Assembly: GCA_046542315.1 (NCBI GenBank)
Contig: JBKHBO010000051.1
Span: 1 to 13,470 of the forward strand
Source of the DNA: PWPR01 sp046542315
GTDB taxonomy: Bacteria; Bacillota; UBA994; PWPR01
DNA: 13,470 bases
Direction of reading: 5' to 3'
The position numbers and the translations under genes were made by a program. Below, one piece after another: positions 8,501 to 13,470 of this stretch (its first letter is position 1; every line of letters starts with the position of its first letter). The notes beneath the pieces are model-generated. The model was not told where the DNA came from, did no database searches, and saw nothing but the letters and a program-made list of their open reading frames with translations.

Positions 8501-11500
8501 TGTAGTTTATATGCTAGTTTTCCAACATTCTTTGGACATATAAATACTATTTATAGAACTGATGATGATATTCAATACGAAGCTTTTTATGTAAGTTTAA
8601 TTTATAAAGGAGCTAAGTTAGAAGGTAAGGAAATAAAGGTAGAGCTTTATCAAGATGCTTTACTAGTTGAAGACTTAGGCTCTGTTATTACAGGAACTGG
8701 AGATAAAACTATACAGAGGAATGATTCTTATACCAATGAAAGATATTCTATAAGTGATAGTGGTATAGCAAGATTCAATTTATGGTATGATGCGCTAGAC
8801 TTGTTCGGTAATTATGAGCTAGTGTTTACTTTTGAAAATGCTAATGGAGTAAATAAGTATAAATCGCCAATTAGAATAGGAAGCCTTAAAGATAAACAAG
8901 ATTTGAGAATTTTCCTCTATGATAAAGAAAATAGTAGTAAACTCTCTATTGGCAGAAAATATTTATTTTTTGATGTAAATGGAGAAGAAGTATACAGTGA
9001 AAGAAATTGGGACAGTGAAAAAGAGCAGTATTATTATACTATAAAAAATTTACCGATATATAAATATTACAATATAGAACTATCAGAAAGAAATAAGTTA
9101 ACATATTTTAGTGATTTAAAAAATATGTTTCATTCAGGAACTGAGTCTTATGGATATTTAGCTGTAGAAAGAAGGCAACCAGGTGTTTTATATGTAGTTG
9201 GCGATACTATTGATTCTAGAAACTATAAACCAGCAAAATTTATGGAAAACTCAACAAAAATAGAAGAAATTAAAATTGTAGGAGATTGGAATAATTTTAG
9301 GGAAGGCTATTATGAGATAAAATATGGCGATAGGGTTCTAAAAACTAGAAGATCCACTTACACTGTAATGCCAGGGATATCTCTTTCACCTGAAGATAAG
9401 TTGATGGTTAGGATGGTTTCTTCTAGAGGAGAAACATCTGAGTGGCTAGACACTAATGTTGTAGTGATTCCACAACCAAGAATTGGTGACGGGATGAATG
9501 TAAGCGAAGAGGATGGGAAAAAAGTTGTAACTACAAATATGACACTTGAGGAGCTAATAGGTGAAAAGGTAGAGATACTAGAAGACATTCCTTTAATGAA
9601 CACAGCTAAAAGCTTTGGCCTAAATGCTCAAAGTTTGGGAATGTCAGGTGTTATTAATGGAAATTACTTAAGATTAAAATTTGGCCAGAAAATAGGTACA
9701 GAAGTAGAAAAGGGAACTGCTAAAGCAGTATCCACAGGTTATGCTGTAGAATCAAGTTATTCAGGAAGTTTGCTTATGAGGTTAAATACCTATAGTAATG
9801 ATTGGCAACTATTATCCGGATGGATTTCTATGACTGGTGATGGAAATTATTACTGGAAAAAAGGTTATAAAGTGCCAGTTATCAATGTTGGTGCTGATGC
9901 AAAACTAACTATGGGATCGTTTATAGGTGGAACAGTCTATATAGATAATGTTGACAATATAAGCGGTGAAATGAGTTACAGTAGTAAACTTGAGTTTTCA
10001 CCATATGTTATTGTAGGGGTAGAAGCTGGTCTTGACTGGGTATCTGTAGAGGGCTCAGTTGAAGGAAGAATTAATAGTGAATATCATATACCAACTGGAT
10101 ATATGAAAGTTAACCCTAACTTGTCTGGATACATAACAGGACATTTCTTAGGGTATTCACAAAGGCTTTTGGAGATTACACTTGTTGATGAAACATGGGA
10201 AAATGACAAAAAAGTAGTTGGATTAAGAATGTTAATGACAGCACCTAAAGAAGATGAGGAGTTTGAATTCAAACAGTCTTTGAGAAATTACTTAAATAAG
10301 GAATCGACATGGTTGCCAGAGAATAAAAAATTGACCCTTTTAAGAGCAGCACCGATTTATAATAAAAGAGAAGTTACCTTGCTAAAAGATAATGTATATC
10401 CACAATCAAAACCTGTATTGGCAAACTCAGAGGGTCAAAAGCTTTTAGCTTGGAACGAAGATGACCCAAATAGAGAGGATACAAATAGAACAAGATTAAT
10501 GATTGCCAAAGAAGAAAGTAGTGAGTGGAATCAACCAGAATGGCTAAACAGTTTTGATGATAAAACAGGGGATTACAATCCAAAAATAGCTAGCATAGAC
10601 AAAAATGCTTTATTAGTCTGGCAAGATACTTATGGTGAAAGAATAGTAGACCAAATAGATAATAGTGAAATCTATGTAACTAATACTATGAATAGTGATA
10701 GTAATAAAATAAGATTAACTAATGATAATAAATTTGATCATTCTCCAATTATAGATAGTAAAGGAAATAACGCTTTAATAGTGTGGACTAAATCAGATGG
10801 TATACCTTTTGCAATAAATGAAGAGTCAGAGCAAAAAGTTGAAAGTGCTAATAGTAATAGTTTGTATTATGCATATTTTGACGGGACTACTTTCAGTAGT
10901 ATTGGAGTTATTGAAGAAAATTTACCTACAGTAGTTAGTTCTTCAATTGCAACTAAAAATGACAGTGCATGTTTAGTATATATATTAGATTTAGATAATA
11001 ATATAAATACAACTGGTGATAGAGAGATTTTTATAAGAAAATTTGACGGATCTTGGGATGAGGCAACTCAAATAACTGATAATGATTATTCAGAAAGTAA
11101 TGTAAAAATTGAAGTTGTTGATGATAATTATTTCATTACTTGGATAAGCCAAGATGAAGTTAAATATAAAACTAGTATTAGTGGAGAGATACAAACTGAT
11201 AAAATGCTTGAAAATGTGATGCCAGGATTTGAATTAGTTTCAGATAAAGATGATGACAATATAATAGCCTATGTATATAAGCAAGCAGGGCAAGATGGTA
11301 TAAATAATTTATACATGACTACATATGATACTTATACAAATGTGTTTTCTGACCAGATTCAAATAACAGATCAAACTAGAAATATAAGTGAGTTTGATGC
11401 ATATTTTGACAGAGATAAACTAGAGGTAGCTTATACATCAGCAAATATTGAAACAGAAGTACTAGAAGGAAAAGAAATATATGTTTCGGGTAATCAAGTA

Positions 11501-13470
11501 AACTTATATGATTTAACATATAATCTTGAAAATGATTTAGCAATTGATAATGATTATGGATTAATACTATCTCCAGAAATTCCTAGGAGTGGAATTACTA
11601 ATATTGCTGAAATCAATGTAGAAAATCTAGGAGATTTTAACAGTAATTTTGAAGTGGAAATATATCAGAAAGATTTAAGTAACAATGAAGAGATATTGGT
11701 AGGAGAAAGTGAAAGAATACTTTTAAGTGCTGGTAGTAGTAAAGTTGTTGAAGTAGAATGGATAGAAAAAATGGGTAATGAAAAGTTTAGTTTATTAGCA
11801 AAGATTAATAGCATTGATGATAATGAAAGCAATAATATAATTACAAAAGAGGTTATTACTAACGACTTAGTAGTTGCATATGTAAATGCAGTAAATGTAG
11901 TAGACGATCAGTATCTTGTTGATGGTATGGTAGCAAATAATGGGAATAAGAATGTAGAAAATGTAAAAGTGGAAGTTTTCTATAATAATAACTTAATAGA
12001 AGAATACATTATTGAAAACTTCAATAAAGGTGATAAGTATTCGTTTGAAGAAATGGTTGATCGAAACTCAGTATCAATAAAAACTGTTAGTGATGAAGTT
12101 ACTGTTAAAGTAAGTTCAGACAATATCTTAGAATATGATATTAATAATAATGAAATGACTGCTAGTTTAGAAAAAGCTAACTTGATCATTGAAAGTATGA
12201 CTCCTAGCTATAATGCAAAAAACATACCAATCAATCCTGATTTAAAATATTTATTTAATATGAATATAGTTGAAGGTATTGATTTTGAAGACATAAGGAT
12301 ATTCACTGATGATTACAAAGAAATAACTAGTATAGTAGAAATTAATGGAAATGAATTAACAATTGAAGCAAATGATCCTTTAGATTACTCTACTAATTAC
12401 AATGTTTTAATACCAAAGACTTCACTTTCAACTGAAAATGGTCATGTTATGGACAATGATTTTACTAGTAATTTCCACACAACAAGTATAGAGCCTGAAA
12501 TTGTTTTTTCAAATGTTTTTGATGGAGAGACAGATATTAGTGTTGATAGTAGTTTTAGTATTAAGTTTAACCAAGATATTGATATTAATGATATGAGTTT
12601 ACTTGGTTTAAGAAGTAATGATAAAGAGATTAAGACTAAAAAGTTGGCCAATGATGAATGGATTACAATAAGACCAGTAACAGAATTGTCTTCAGAAACA
12701 GAATATGAGCTATTTATAAAGCAAAAGGCTGTTAAGAGTTCAAACTTTTCAATGAGAGAGGACTACCTCATAGAGTTCAATACAGAGAGCATAGAACCTC
12801 AATTAGAGCAAGATCAAAAGAGTAAGCCACATTATGATGTTATAAGATCTAGTGAAAATAATACTTATATCTCTTCTGTAGAAATGACAAAATCTGAAGT
12901 AATGAGGTCAAGAGTGCCTTATGAGGACATTTGCCAAGTAGATTTATCAAATGAAAATGTAGCAGATAAACTAATAACTAAGTTAGATGAAGATGCTATT
13001 AATTATTTGATAGATAAAGGTTGGAGTTTTCAAGTAATTAGTCATGATGTGAATTTGCAAATACCAGTTTCTGCTTTGAATGAAATTGAAAATAAGTCAT
13101 TTGGTAGTGGGATAAGTTTTGTTATCGAGAATCTAGATAATCCAAGTCTTAAAAGAATATTTATTGAGGATGATAATGGAGAAATATTTAATATTTCTGA
13201 AGAAGTAGAGGTTGAGCTAAAAGATAAGATAACTAAAGAAACAACCATTTTAACAGGTATAGATGGAACCCTTCAACAGGCTAGTTTAATTAAAACTGAT
13301 AATGGTAACATTAGGGTTCGAACTAATAAATTAGGATATATCTTAAATGCACTTTCTACTGATAATATTGAAAATATTAATTATCTTGATGATTATTTTT
13401 TAGAGAATCAACTAGCTAATGAAAGTAGATTAATTCTAGAAGTTGGTGATGATTTAAAGGTTAATATATC
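2408..13470 (+). CDS. Giant secreted multidomain surface protein (lectin, Ig-like, PKD, propeller domains), 3' partial
   Basis: A single frame runs from ATG 2408 to the end of the window: 3,687 complete codons plus two bases, with no stop found, so the C terminus is missing. The start is fixed by an in-frame TGA six bases upstream and by the signal peptide that follows. Domain order by residue: signal peptide 1-32; cadherin-like 33-124; L-type lectin-like 1 ~130-358; Big_1-like ~365-463; atrophied Ig repeats 464-757; lectin-like 2 ~766-1019; Big_1-like ~1039-1123; atrophied Ig repeats 1125-1501; four Big_5-like 1505-1938; PKD 1939-2025; unassigned ~2027-2658; seven-bladed propeller ~2659-3038; two CARDB-like ~3047-3256; two Big_5-like 3257-3461; unassigned 3462 onward. 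About ten cysteines occur in all, as expected of a Gram-positive exocellular protein. No protease, glycosidase or isopeptide catalytic motif was recognised. The likely role is adhesion or glycan binding at the cell surface, possibly as an S-layer-associated protein. No sortase or SLH anchor is visible; one could lie downstream. Codon use looks uniform, giving no sign of recent patchwork transfer. Confidence 0.96.
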   Translation, partial: MTIFNKIKIKKVIIFAIILSLIILSNINFTHGEDSLEVYIEVDTLQVGDDNLLSGSVIGELSSNATSGQAIYTLIEEYDYEKFNIDNNQIKIAEKINKSGEYKIKVSAENDGRVTSKVFYIKVYSNAQAISFSQFHYEPTTKLFDIKGKAFVEDFGYLYLQNWGYDDGSDSEFGDVNSIVTKNPIRLDQDMSFSTYFEYDVNADEYNQGFVYTIFNDGNHSFSNGNVKARGVEDLLNSISIKFEAEGSTTYDNSNDTWNDHIAVFVNGDFNNPIEITTFPGNAYSTFSDEIWSIWIEYDGIEDNLELRAHGNFYRNVDPDMSVNIDLDQIFSSRDIYTGFVTQCSDDRQEIELLKWQFQNNFIPIDLDKDYIDLSYCQLDLHSVNLGHSQFNITTLDSFLNPIVNQEALITTDFGEPSLTTVLTGNDGTANSTINSNLYGVARVEALLESGIYDTLEVPIIVTDCERVVVDEANLTEDKILRDNDSLDNVTTDLNLTNELIAGSQVTWSSSDESVINNNGVVTRPTFSENDQVVYLTATISYDNCDSETKEFSVKVIAEKPTDIEAVNADIKEVTPEKILGEYNSLDQIITDLNTSYLYNPNISYGSDISFVSSNSSYLTNEGYVTRPSSSNSFKTVTFSAIATKGEEVAEKEFILDIMPINSEHDNVLDQDIEWLRMSKLLGNNVTPEVTVTDLNLPTTGPKGSTIKWESSNSSFISNQGNLTRPPYDFENKVSLTAYFNYKTAVPVTKYFSFDVVNEKEYEGNIGLVSSALSIFDFQNYNNMFNNSGGAEITTTETNSGYSIDAIKLSDTDCDPSKGPGSVFLDREIRLDDDMSFSTFFTVESEKNEFARGDGGFAYIIKPSGDFNLGTSKEKFGTESTNPSLVLAFNKNYYSVEYNQGSTYLSKYKVNVYLNNELLYETDYIGDLDHVWISYDGIDKKLKIWTKYNNSDSNNGYFINSSTFTTTPKLVIDDLDIVAGFTSSSGIELDEARSINTGFSGGFSEDNIQESLEIFEWVFNNSATPIEVNKNSYQDISKVELTENTLEPARRQFEILLSSQGKYLANKSVNIESDFGNLKETTLITNSSGYASTVLESFNPGVANVYITAEGGASDSLQTTFTFSDEDKVDYDYDWLTIDRFIGENESEELVLSDLVLPQEGQSGSNISWTSSNENFLTNSGKVINPLPTEGNQEIKLDAKITVGEVEKVKSFNLTINVSDSDIVLADKEELTQNDFLASNEDSNNIKDNLVFPNEGKYGSKISWESLSTQFLSDSGQVTRPSFYSGDVSVDLVATIEKGNSSSTKTFELKILKEDPTDEQAVTADSRGITEEFVLAENADKYNVTKDINIPKIGENGSIISWKISEPSYVLSDGTVIRPSYNTGNKLVYLEATIFKGDVSVEKDFFVWINCLDKTDYEWLTPDKFLGANYSVNSIKDNLTITKVNKGGAQGKKITWTSSNHNYLTDDGVVVRPGVNESYVVVTLTAHIGESETKNFNLKVLPKEDTTPPRLVEIIPSNNSKSVDWDTQEVIFTFDEVIEQDLQGKSSWSRTFGIKLSGSTNPPEYYLPNIYSKIIGKDLIVKFDRKFLSDGSYKVTVPSSTIKDLSGNVLEEEISTNFSIESVDSRNIKVIESNPSNFQRDVTLDGNIEVILNKSFTKGSNFNDISFSSDQEVISISKTIDGNSLRIDPTNELKNGKIYTLNIPEDAFSDRFENSSLSKVIKFKTVGDDQLVKVNALEDNEEIVAVNQPLRIEFDKLVKFDNYRNINIENASISNYGLDGDWNGLNCLYIYLRDELEPNTEYNIKINPDTFTLDGNDILGGLASEYTFKTGSNSLPFELNINELDDGYVNEIAINQEFKATFESNIEKGASFNNIKFISKDGLDIQAEIKIIDNKAIIKPERDLEQDKIYYLDIPENAFNDLDGNSNDRMNLRYKVAKKKDVGSASIKADPGFSWLRGEEVRFIAPDNYINRKIESAYWSFGDGQVSTKLQPIHIYNTSGKYEVNLKLVDDKGFEYEFSEEVNISTINPTRCSLYASFPTFFGHINTIYRTDDDIQYEAFYVSLIYKGAKLEGKEIKVELYQDALLVEDLGSVITGTGDKTIQRNDSYTNERYSISDSGIARFNLWYDALDLFGNYELVFTFENANGVNKYKSPIRIGSLKDKQDLRIFLYDKENSSKLSIGRKYLFFDVNGEEVYSERNWDSEKEQYYYTIKNLPIYKYYNIELSERNKLTYFSDLKNMFHSGTESYGYLAVERRQPGVLYVVGDTIDSRNYKPAKFMENSTKIEEIKIVGDWNNFREGYYEIKYGDRVLKTRRSTYTVMPGISLSPEDKLMVRMVSSRGETSEWLDTNVVVIPQPRIGDGMNVSEEDGKKVVTTNMTLEELIGEKVEILEDIPLMNTAKSFGLNAQSLGMSGVINGNYLRLKFGQKIGTEVEKGTAKAVSTGYAVESSYSGSLLMRLNTYSNDWQLLSGWISMTGDGNYYWKKGYKVPVINVGADAKLTMGSFIGGTVYIDNVDNISGEMSYSSKLEFSPYVIVGVEAGLDWVSVEGSVEGRINSEYHIPTGYMKVNPNLSGYITGHFLGYSQRLLEITLVDETWENDKKVVGLRMLMTAPKEDEEFEFKQSLRNYLNKESTWLPENKKLTLLRAAPIYNKREVTLLKDNVYPQSKPVLANSEGQKLLAWNEDDPNREDTNRTRLMIAKEESSEWNQPEWLNSFDDKTGDYNPKIASIDKNALLVWQDTYGERIVDQIDNSEIYVTNTMNSDSNKIRLTNDNKFDHSPIIDSKGNNALIVWTKSDGIPFAINEESEQKVESANSNSLYYAYFDGTTFSSIGVIEENLPTVVSSSIATKNDSACLVYILDLDNNINTTGDREIFIRKFDGSWDEATQITDNDYSESNVKIEVVDDNYFITWISQDEVKYKTSISGEIQTDKMLENVMPGFELVSDKDDDNIIAYVYKQAGQDGINNLYMTTYDTYTNVFSDQIQITDQTRNISEFDAYFDRDKLEVAYTSANIETEVLEGKEIYVSGNQVNLYDLTYNLENDLAIDNDYGLILSPEIPRSGITNIAEINVENLGDFNSNFEVEIYQKDLSNNEEILVGESERILLSAGSSKVVEVEWIEKMGNEKFSLLAKINSIDDNESNNIITKEVITNDLVVAYVNAVNVVDDQYLVDGMVANNGNKNVENVKVEVFYNNNLIEEYIIENFNKGDKYSFEEMVDRNSVSIKTVSDEVTVKVSSDNILEYDINNNEMTASLEKANLIIESMTPSYNAKNIPINPDLKYLFNMNIVEGIDFEDIRIFTDDYKEITSIVEINGNELTIEANDPLDYSTNYNVLIPKTSLSTENGHVMDNDFTSNFHTTSIEPEIVFSNVFDGETDISVDSSFSIKFNQDIDINDMSLLGLRSNDKEIKTKKLANDEWITIRPVTELSSETEYELFIKQKAVKSSNFSMREDYLIEFNTESIEPQLEQDQKSKPHYDVIRSSENNTYISSVEMTKSEVMRSRVPYEDICQVDLSNENVADKLITKLDEDAINYLIDKGWSFQVISHDVNLQIPVSALNEIENKSFGSGISFVIENLDNPSLKRIFIEDDNGEIFNISEEVEVELKDKITKETTILTGIDGTLQQASLIKTDNGNIRVRTNKLGYILNALSTDNIENINYLDDYFLENQLANESRLILEVGDDLKVNI
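2504..2779 (+). other. Cadherin-like domain at the N terminus of the mature giant protein
   Basis: Residues 33-124. The pattern 'GSVIGEL' then 'YTLIEEYDYEKFNIDNNQIKI' broken into strands, then 'SGEYKIKVSAEN' and 'FYIKV' follows the cadherin/cadherin-like layout: a value-sequence clause, an F-x-I-D/x-x-x-x-I strand pair, then Y-x-I-x-V-x-A. It is probably a structural spacer holding the first lectin domain away from the cell. The fold assignment rests on pattern only. Confidence 0.55.
2795..3481 (+). other. L-type (concanavalin-like) lectin domain 1
   Basis: Residues about 130-358. Typical landmarks occur in order: RLDQDMSFST (strand after the first loop), GFVYTI (equivalent of the DGFAFVI strand), SISIKFE (equivalent of VEFDT), NDHIAVFVNG (equivalent of nHigi.vn), WSIWIEYDG and LELR (back sheet), and a closing 'YTGFVTQ...EIELLKWQF' (equivalent of vGFtAstG...h.I.sWsF). 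This matches bacterial L-type lectins, which bind glycans. Likely ligand contacts have changed: the Asp before the GFVYTI strand is Gln, while the Glu-x-Asp metal pair reads Lys-x-Glu. LamG-like folds are a less likely alternative. Confidence 0.75.
3500..3796 (+). other. Big_1-like (invasin-type) Ig domain 1
   Basis: Residues about 365-463. The segment 'FNITTLDSFLNPIVNQEALITTDFG' (in strands) followed by 'TVLTGNDGTANSTINSN' and 'GVARVEALLESG' follows the invasin-type pattern: a domain-start strand, N-P-V/I, a 'T.G' strand, 'T..DG.A...' and 'G.A.V.A'. It sits directly after lectin 1, exactly as its partner sits after lectin 2. Confidence 0.5.
3797..4681 (+). repeat. Three atrophied bacterial Ig (aBig-type) repeats, set 1
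   Basis: Three tandem repeats of about 95-100 residues (r1 3797-4078, r2 4082-4384, r3 4385-4678). Each carries an I-x-W-x-S-S-x core followed by 'x-G-x-V/L-T-R-P' about 15 residues on; core aromatics lie at 3929 (W), 4238 (F in place of W in r2) and 4532 (W). Between them is a D-L-N strand and after them a 'V.LTA.I' strand and a closing 'K.F...V'. This fits the atrophied bacterial Ig family (aBig_2), used as spacer domains in large surface proteins. Repeats 1 and 2 open with a long 'A.(L/I)T.(D/E)KIL' helix-like lead (type A); repeat 3 opens with 'EWL...KLLG' (type B). Confidence 0.8.
4703..5466 (+). other. L-type (concanavalin-like) lectin domain 2
   Basis: Residues about 766-1019. It shares RLDDDMSFSTFF with lectin 1 (10-residue block differing at one central position and one Ser codon), followed by DGGFAYII, 'SLVLAFNK', 'YKVNVYLNNE', 'HVWISYDGI', 'LKIWT' and a closing 'IVAGFTSSSG...SLEIFEWVF'. 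The AGFTSSSG...EIFEW ending is a good match to the L-type lectin end. The Asp-Gly before the FAYII strand is kept, but the acidic metal-binding residues expected at 'SLVLAFNK' are absent, so any sugar binding probably differs from lectin 1. Confidence 0.75.
5522..5776 (+). other. Big_1-like (invasin-type) Ig domain 2
   Basis: Residues about 1039-1123. 'VELTENTLEPARRQFEILL', 'NKSVNIESDFG', 'TTLITNSSGYASTVLES' and 'GVANVYITAEGG' follow the invasin-like pattern with a T-D/N-x-x-G-x-A strand and G-x-A-x-V-x-x-x-A ending. It parallels the domain after lectin 1 in position and strand order. Confidence 0.5.
5780..6910 (+). repeat. Four atrophied bacterial Ig (aBig-type) repeats, set 2
   Basis: Four tandem repeats of about 92-97 residues: r4 5780-6061, r5 6062-6343, r6 6344-6634, r7 6635-6910. 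The core Trp codons lie at 5912, 6197, 6491 and 6773 (spacings 285, 294, 282 bases). Each has I-(S/T)-W-x then, about 15 residues later, 'G-x-V-x-x-P'; r4 has Asn-Pro where the others have Arg-Pro. r4 and r7 open with the short 'DWL...RFIG' / 'EWL...KFLG' lead (type B), r5 and r6 with the longer 'AD...(L/I)T...(F)' lead (type A). Probable spacer or stalk domains. Confidence 0.8.
6920..8221 (+). repeat. Four tandem SbsA-type Ig (Big_5-like) domains
   Basis: Residues about 1505-1622, 1626-1726, 1727-1831 and 1832-1938. The first opens 'DTTPPRLVEIIPSN' and has 'VIFTFDEVI', 'SDGSYKVTVPSSTIKDLSGN'; the second 'IKVIESNPSN', 'IEVILNKSF', 'LKNGKIYTLNIPEDAFSD'; the third 'LRIEFDKLV', 'LEPNTEYNIKINPDTF'; the fourth 'FKATFESNI', 'LEQDKIYYLDIPENAFND'. 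The P-x-N/D, F-D/N-x-x-V/I and L-x-x-x-x-x-Y-x-(L/V)-x-I-P-x-x-x-F/A-x-D-x-x-G pattern is that of Big_5/SbsA-type domains, common in S-layer and large surface proteins. The third has lost the opening Pro-Ser-Asn signature and is the most diverged. Confidence 0.75.
8222..8482 (+). other. PKD domain
   Basis: Residues 1939-2025. The hallmark WSFGDG starts at 8342 (residue 1979), followed by 'PIHIYNTSGKYEVNLKLVDDKG', the P-x-H-x-Y...G-x-Y-x-V-x-L-x-V-x-D signature of PKD domains. PKD domains are beta-sandwich modules in extracellular proteins, usually spacers or ligand-binding aids. Confidence 0.9.
8486..10381 (+). other. Unassigned ~630-residue beta-rich region of the giant protein
   Basis: Residues about 2027-2658, which I cannot place in a named family as a whole. 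Sub-parts by eye: an Ig-like or macroglobulin-like stretch at ~2048-2158 ('GKEIKVELYQD', 'SISDSGIARFNLW', 'GNYELVFTF'); a short prealbumin/carboxypeptidase-regulatory-like stretch at ~2165-2236 ('DLRIFLYDKENSSKL', 'YTIKNLPIYKYYNIEL'); an Ig-like stretch at ~2279-2358 ('GYYEIKYGDRVL', 'PEDKLMVRMVSS'); then about 300 residues rich in Gly, Ser and aromatic residues with alternating strands ('LSGWISMTGDGNYYWKK', 'INVGADAKLTMG', 'GVEAGLDWVSVEGSVEGRI', 'PNLSGYITGHFLG'). The last part is predicted to be all-beta and lacks recognisable catalytic motifs. It directly precedes the propeller and could form a structural unit with it. Confidence 0.5.
10382..11521 (+). other. Probable seven-bladed beta-propeller
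   Basis: Residues about 2659-3038. Seven repeats of the pattern P-x-(I/L)-x-x-(D/E/N)-x-x-(G/N)-x-x-x-(L/I)-(L/V/A)-x-(W/Y) are seen: 'KPVLANSEGQKLLAW', 'NPKIASIDKNALLVW', 'SPIIDSKGNNALIVW', 'SSIATKNDSACLVY', 'VKIEVVDDNYFITW', 'FELVSDKDDDNIIAYVY', 'FDAYFDRDKLEVAY'. The closing aromatic codons fall at 10451, 10619, 10784, 10979, 11141, 11270 and 11432, mostly 54-65 residues apart with one short interval of 43. Linker strands 'IRLTND', 'TQITDND' and 'IQITDQT' recur between blades. This resembles sialidase-like or YVTN-type propellers, but no Asp-box was seen. A ligand-binding rather than enzymatic role is the likelier inference. Confidence 0.65.
11546..12175 (+). repeat. Two CARDB-like Ig domains
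   Basis: Residues about 3047-3148 and 3152-3256. The first has 'TNIAEINVENLGDFNSNFEVEIY' (broken here as strand, N-L-G turn, strand), 'LLSAGSSKVVEVEW' and 'LLAKINSIDDNESNN'; the second 'YLVDGMVANNGNKNVENVKVEVFY', 'NKGDKYSFEEMV' and 'SSDNILEYDINNNE'. The 'v.N.G...(a)..v.v..Y', 'l..g....v...w' and 'v.vd....e.d..NN' signatures are those of CARDB-type (cell-adhesion-related) domains. They follow the propeller directly and probably act as spacers. Confidence 0.7.
12176..12790 (+). repeat. Two further SbsA-type Ig (Big_5-like) domains
   Basis: Residues about 3257-3360 and 3361-3461. The first opens 'LIIESMTPSYNAKNIPIN' and has 'LKYLFNMNI', 'LDYSTNYNVLIPKTSL'; the second 'IVFSNVFDGETDISVDSS', 'FSIKFNQDI', 'LSSETEYELFIKQKAV'. 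The P-x-x-N/G opening, F-(N)-x-x-I strand and L-x-x-x-T-x-Y-x-(L/V)-x-I-x clause match the four Big_5-like domains at 6920-8221, so the same domain type flanks both sides of the PKD-to-CARDB section. Confidence 0.7.
12791..13470 (+). other. Unassigned C-terminal section of the giant protein, cut by the window end
   Basis: Residues 3462-3687, still open at the last base. It begins with a charged linker ('EPQLEQDQKSKPHYDV'), then 'VDLSNENVADKLITKLDEDAINYLIDKGWSFQVIS', 'LQIPVSALNEI' and paired beta strands ('GISFVIENLD', 'KRIFIEDDNGEIFNI', 'GNIRVRTNKLGYIL'). A helix leading into 'L-x-I-P-x-x-A-L' recalls the segment that often sits just before SLH cell-wall-binding repeats in clostridial surface proteins; that similarity is by eye only, and no SLH or LPXTG motif is in view. 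Confidence 0.4.

Noticed and set aside
4219..13248. Several minus-strand open frames of 62-81 codons opposite the giant gene.
   Set aside because: All are Ser/Leu/Ile-rich antisense shadows of the continuous + strand frame, with no family likeness.
2408..13470. Possible toxin, protease or glycosidase activity in the giant protein.
   Set aside because: No catalytic motif (HExxH, Ser-protease triad block, Asp-box, glycosidase acid pair) was recognised in the reading, so I give it a binding/structural role only.

Overview
The window is AT-rich (roughly 30% GC by eye) and coded entirely on the + strand. The codon use (AGA, ATA, TTA), purine-rich ribosome-binding sites and protein families point to a low-GC Gram-positive bacterium, most likely an anaerobe of the Clostridia. 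The tail of a copper-amine-oxidase N-terminal-type domain in the first gene and the very large Ig/lectin surface protein fit that group. I cannot name a species.

Layout: (1) bases 1-1194 are the 3' part of a gene for an exported protein, with the end of a CuAO-N-type domain followed by propeller-like beta repeats. (2) Bases 1195-1281 are a short spacer with a good sigma-A-type promoter and ribosome-binding site. (3) Bases 1282-2385 are a complete gene for an NAD(P)-dependent 2-hydroxyacid dehydrogenase of the malate/L-lactate/ureidoglycolate (Ldh_2) family. (4) Only 22 bases later, at 2408, a giant reading frame starts and runs without a stop to the last base: 3,687 complete codons, with its end outside the window. 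I read this frame line by line and found no stop or frame change.

The giant protein has a signal peptide and then a mosaic of extracellular beta domains. In order: a cadherin-like domain; L-type lectin-like domain 1, a Big_1-like domain and three atrophied bacterial Ig repeats; lectin-like domain 2, a second Big_1-like domain and four more atrophied Ig repeats; four SbsA-type Ig (Big_5-like) domains; a PKD domain; about 630 residues I cannot assign to a named family; a probable seven-bladed beta-propeller; two CARDB-like domains; two more Big_5-like domains; and an unassigned C-terminal stretch. It looks like a cell-surface adhesin or S-layer-associated glycan-binding protein, but its anchor, if any, lies beyond the window.

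The dehydrogenase and the giant gene are probably co-transcribed from the promoter at 1220-1248, since the 22-base gap has no terminator. The sequence shows no functional link between a cytoplasmic dehydrogenase and a surface protein. The most notable points are the internally duplicated lectin/Ig module with an ordered A-A-B repeat pattern, the different wear of the two lectin sites, the propeller, and the large unassigned region before it.
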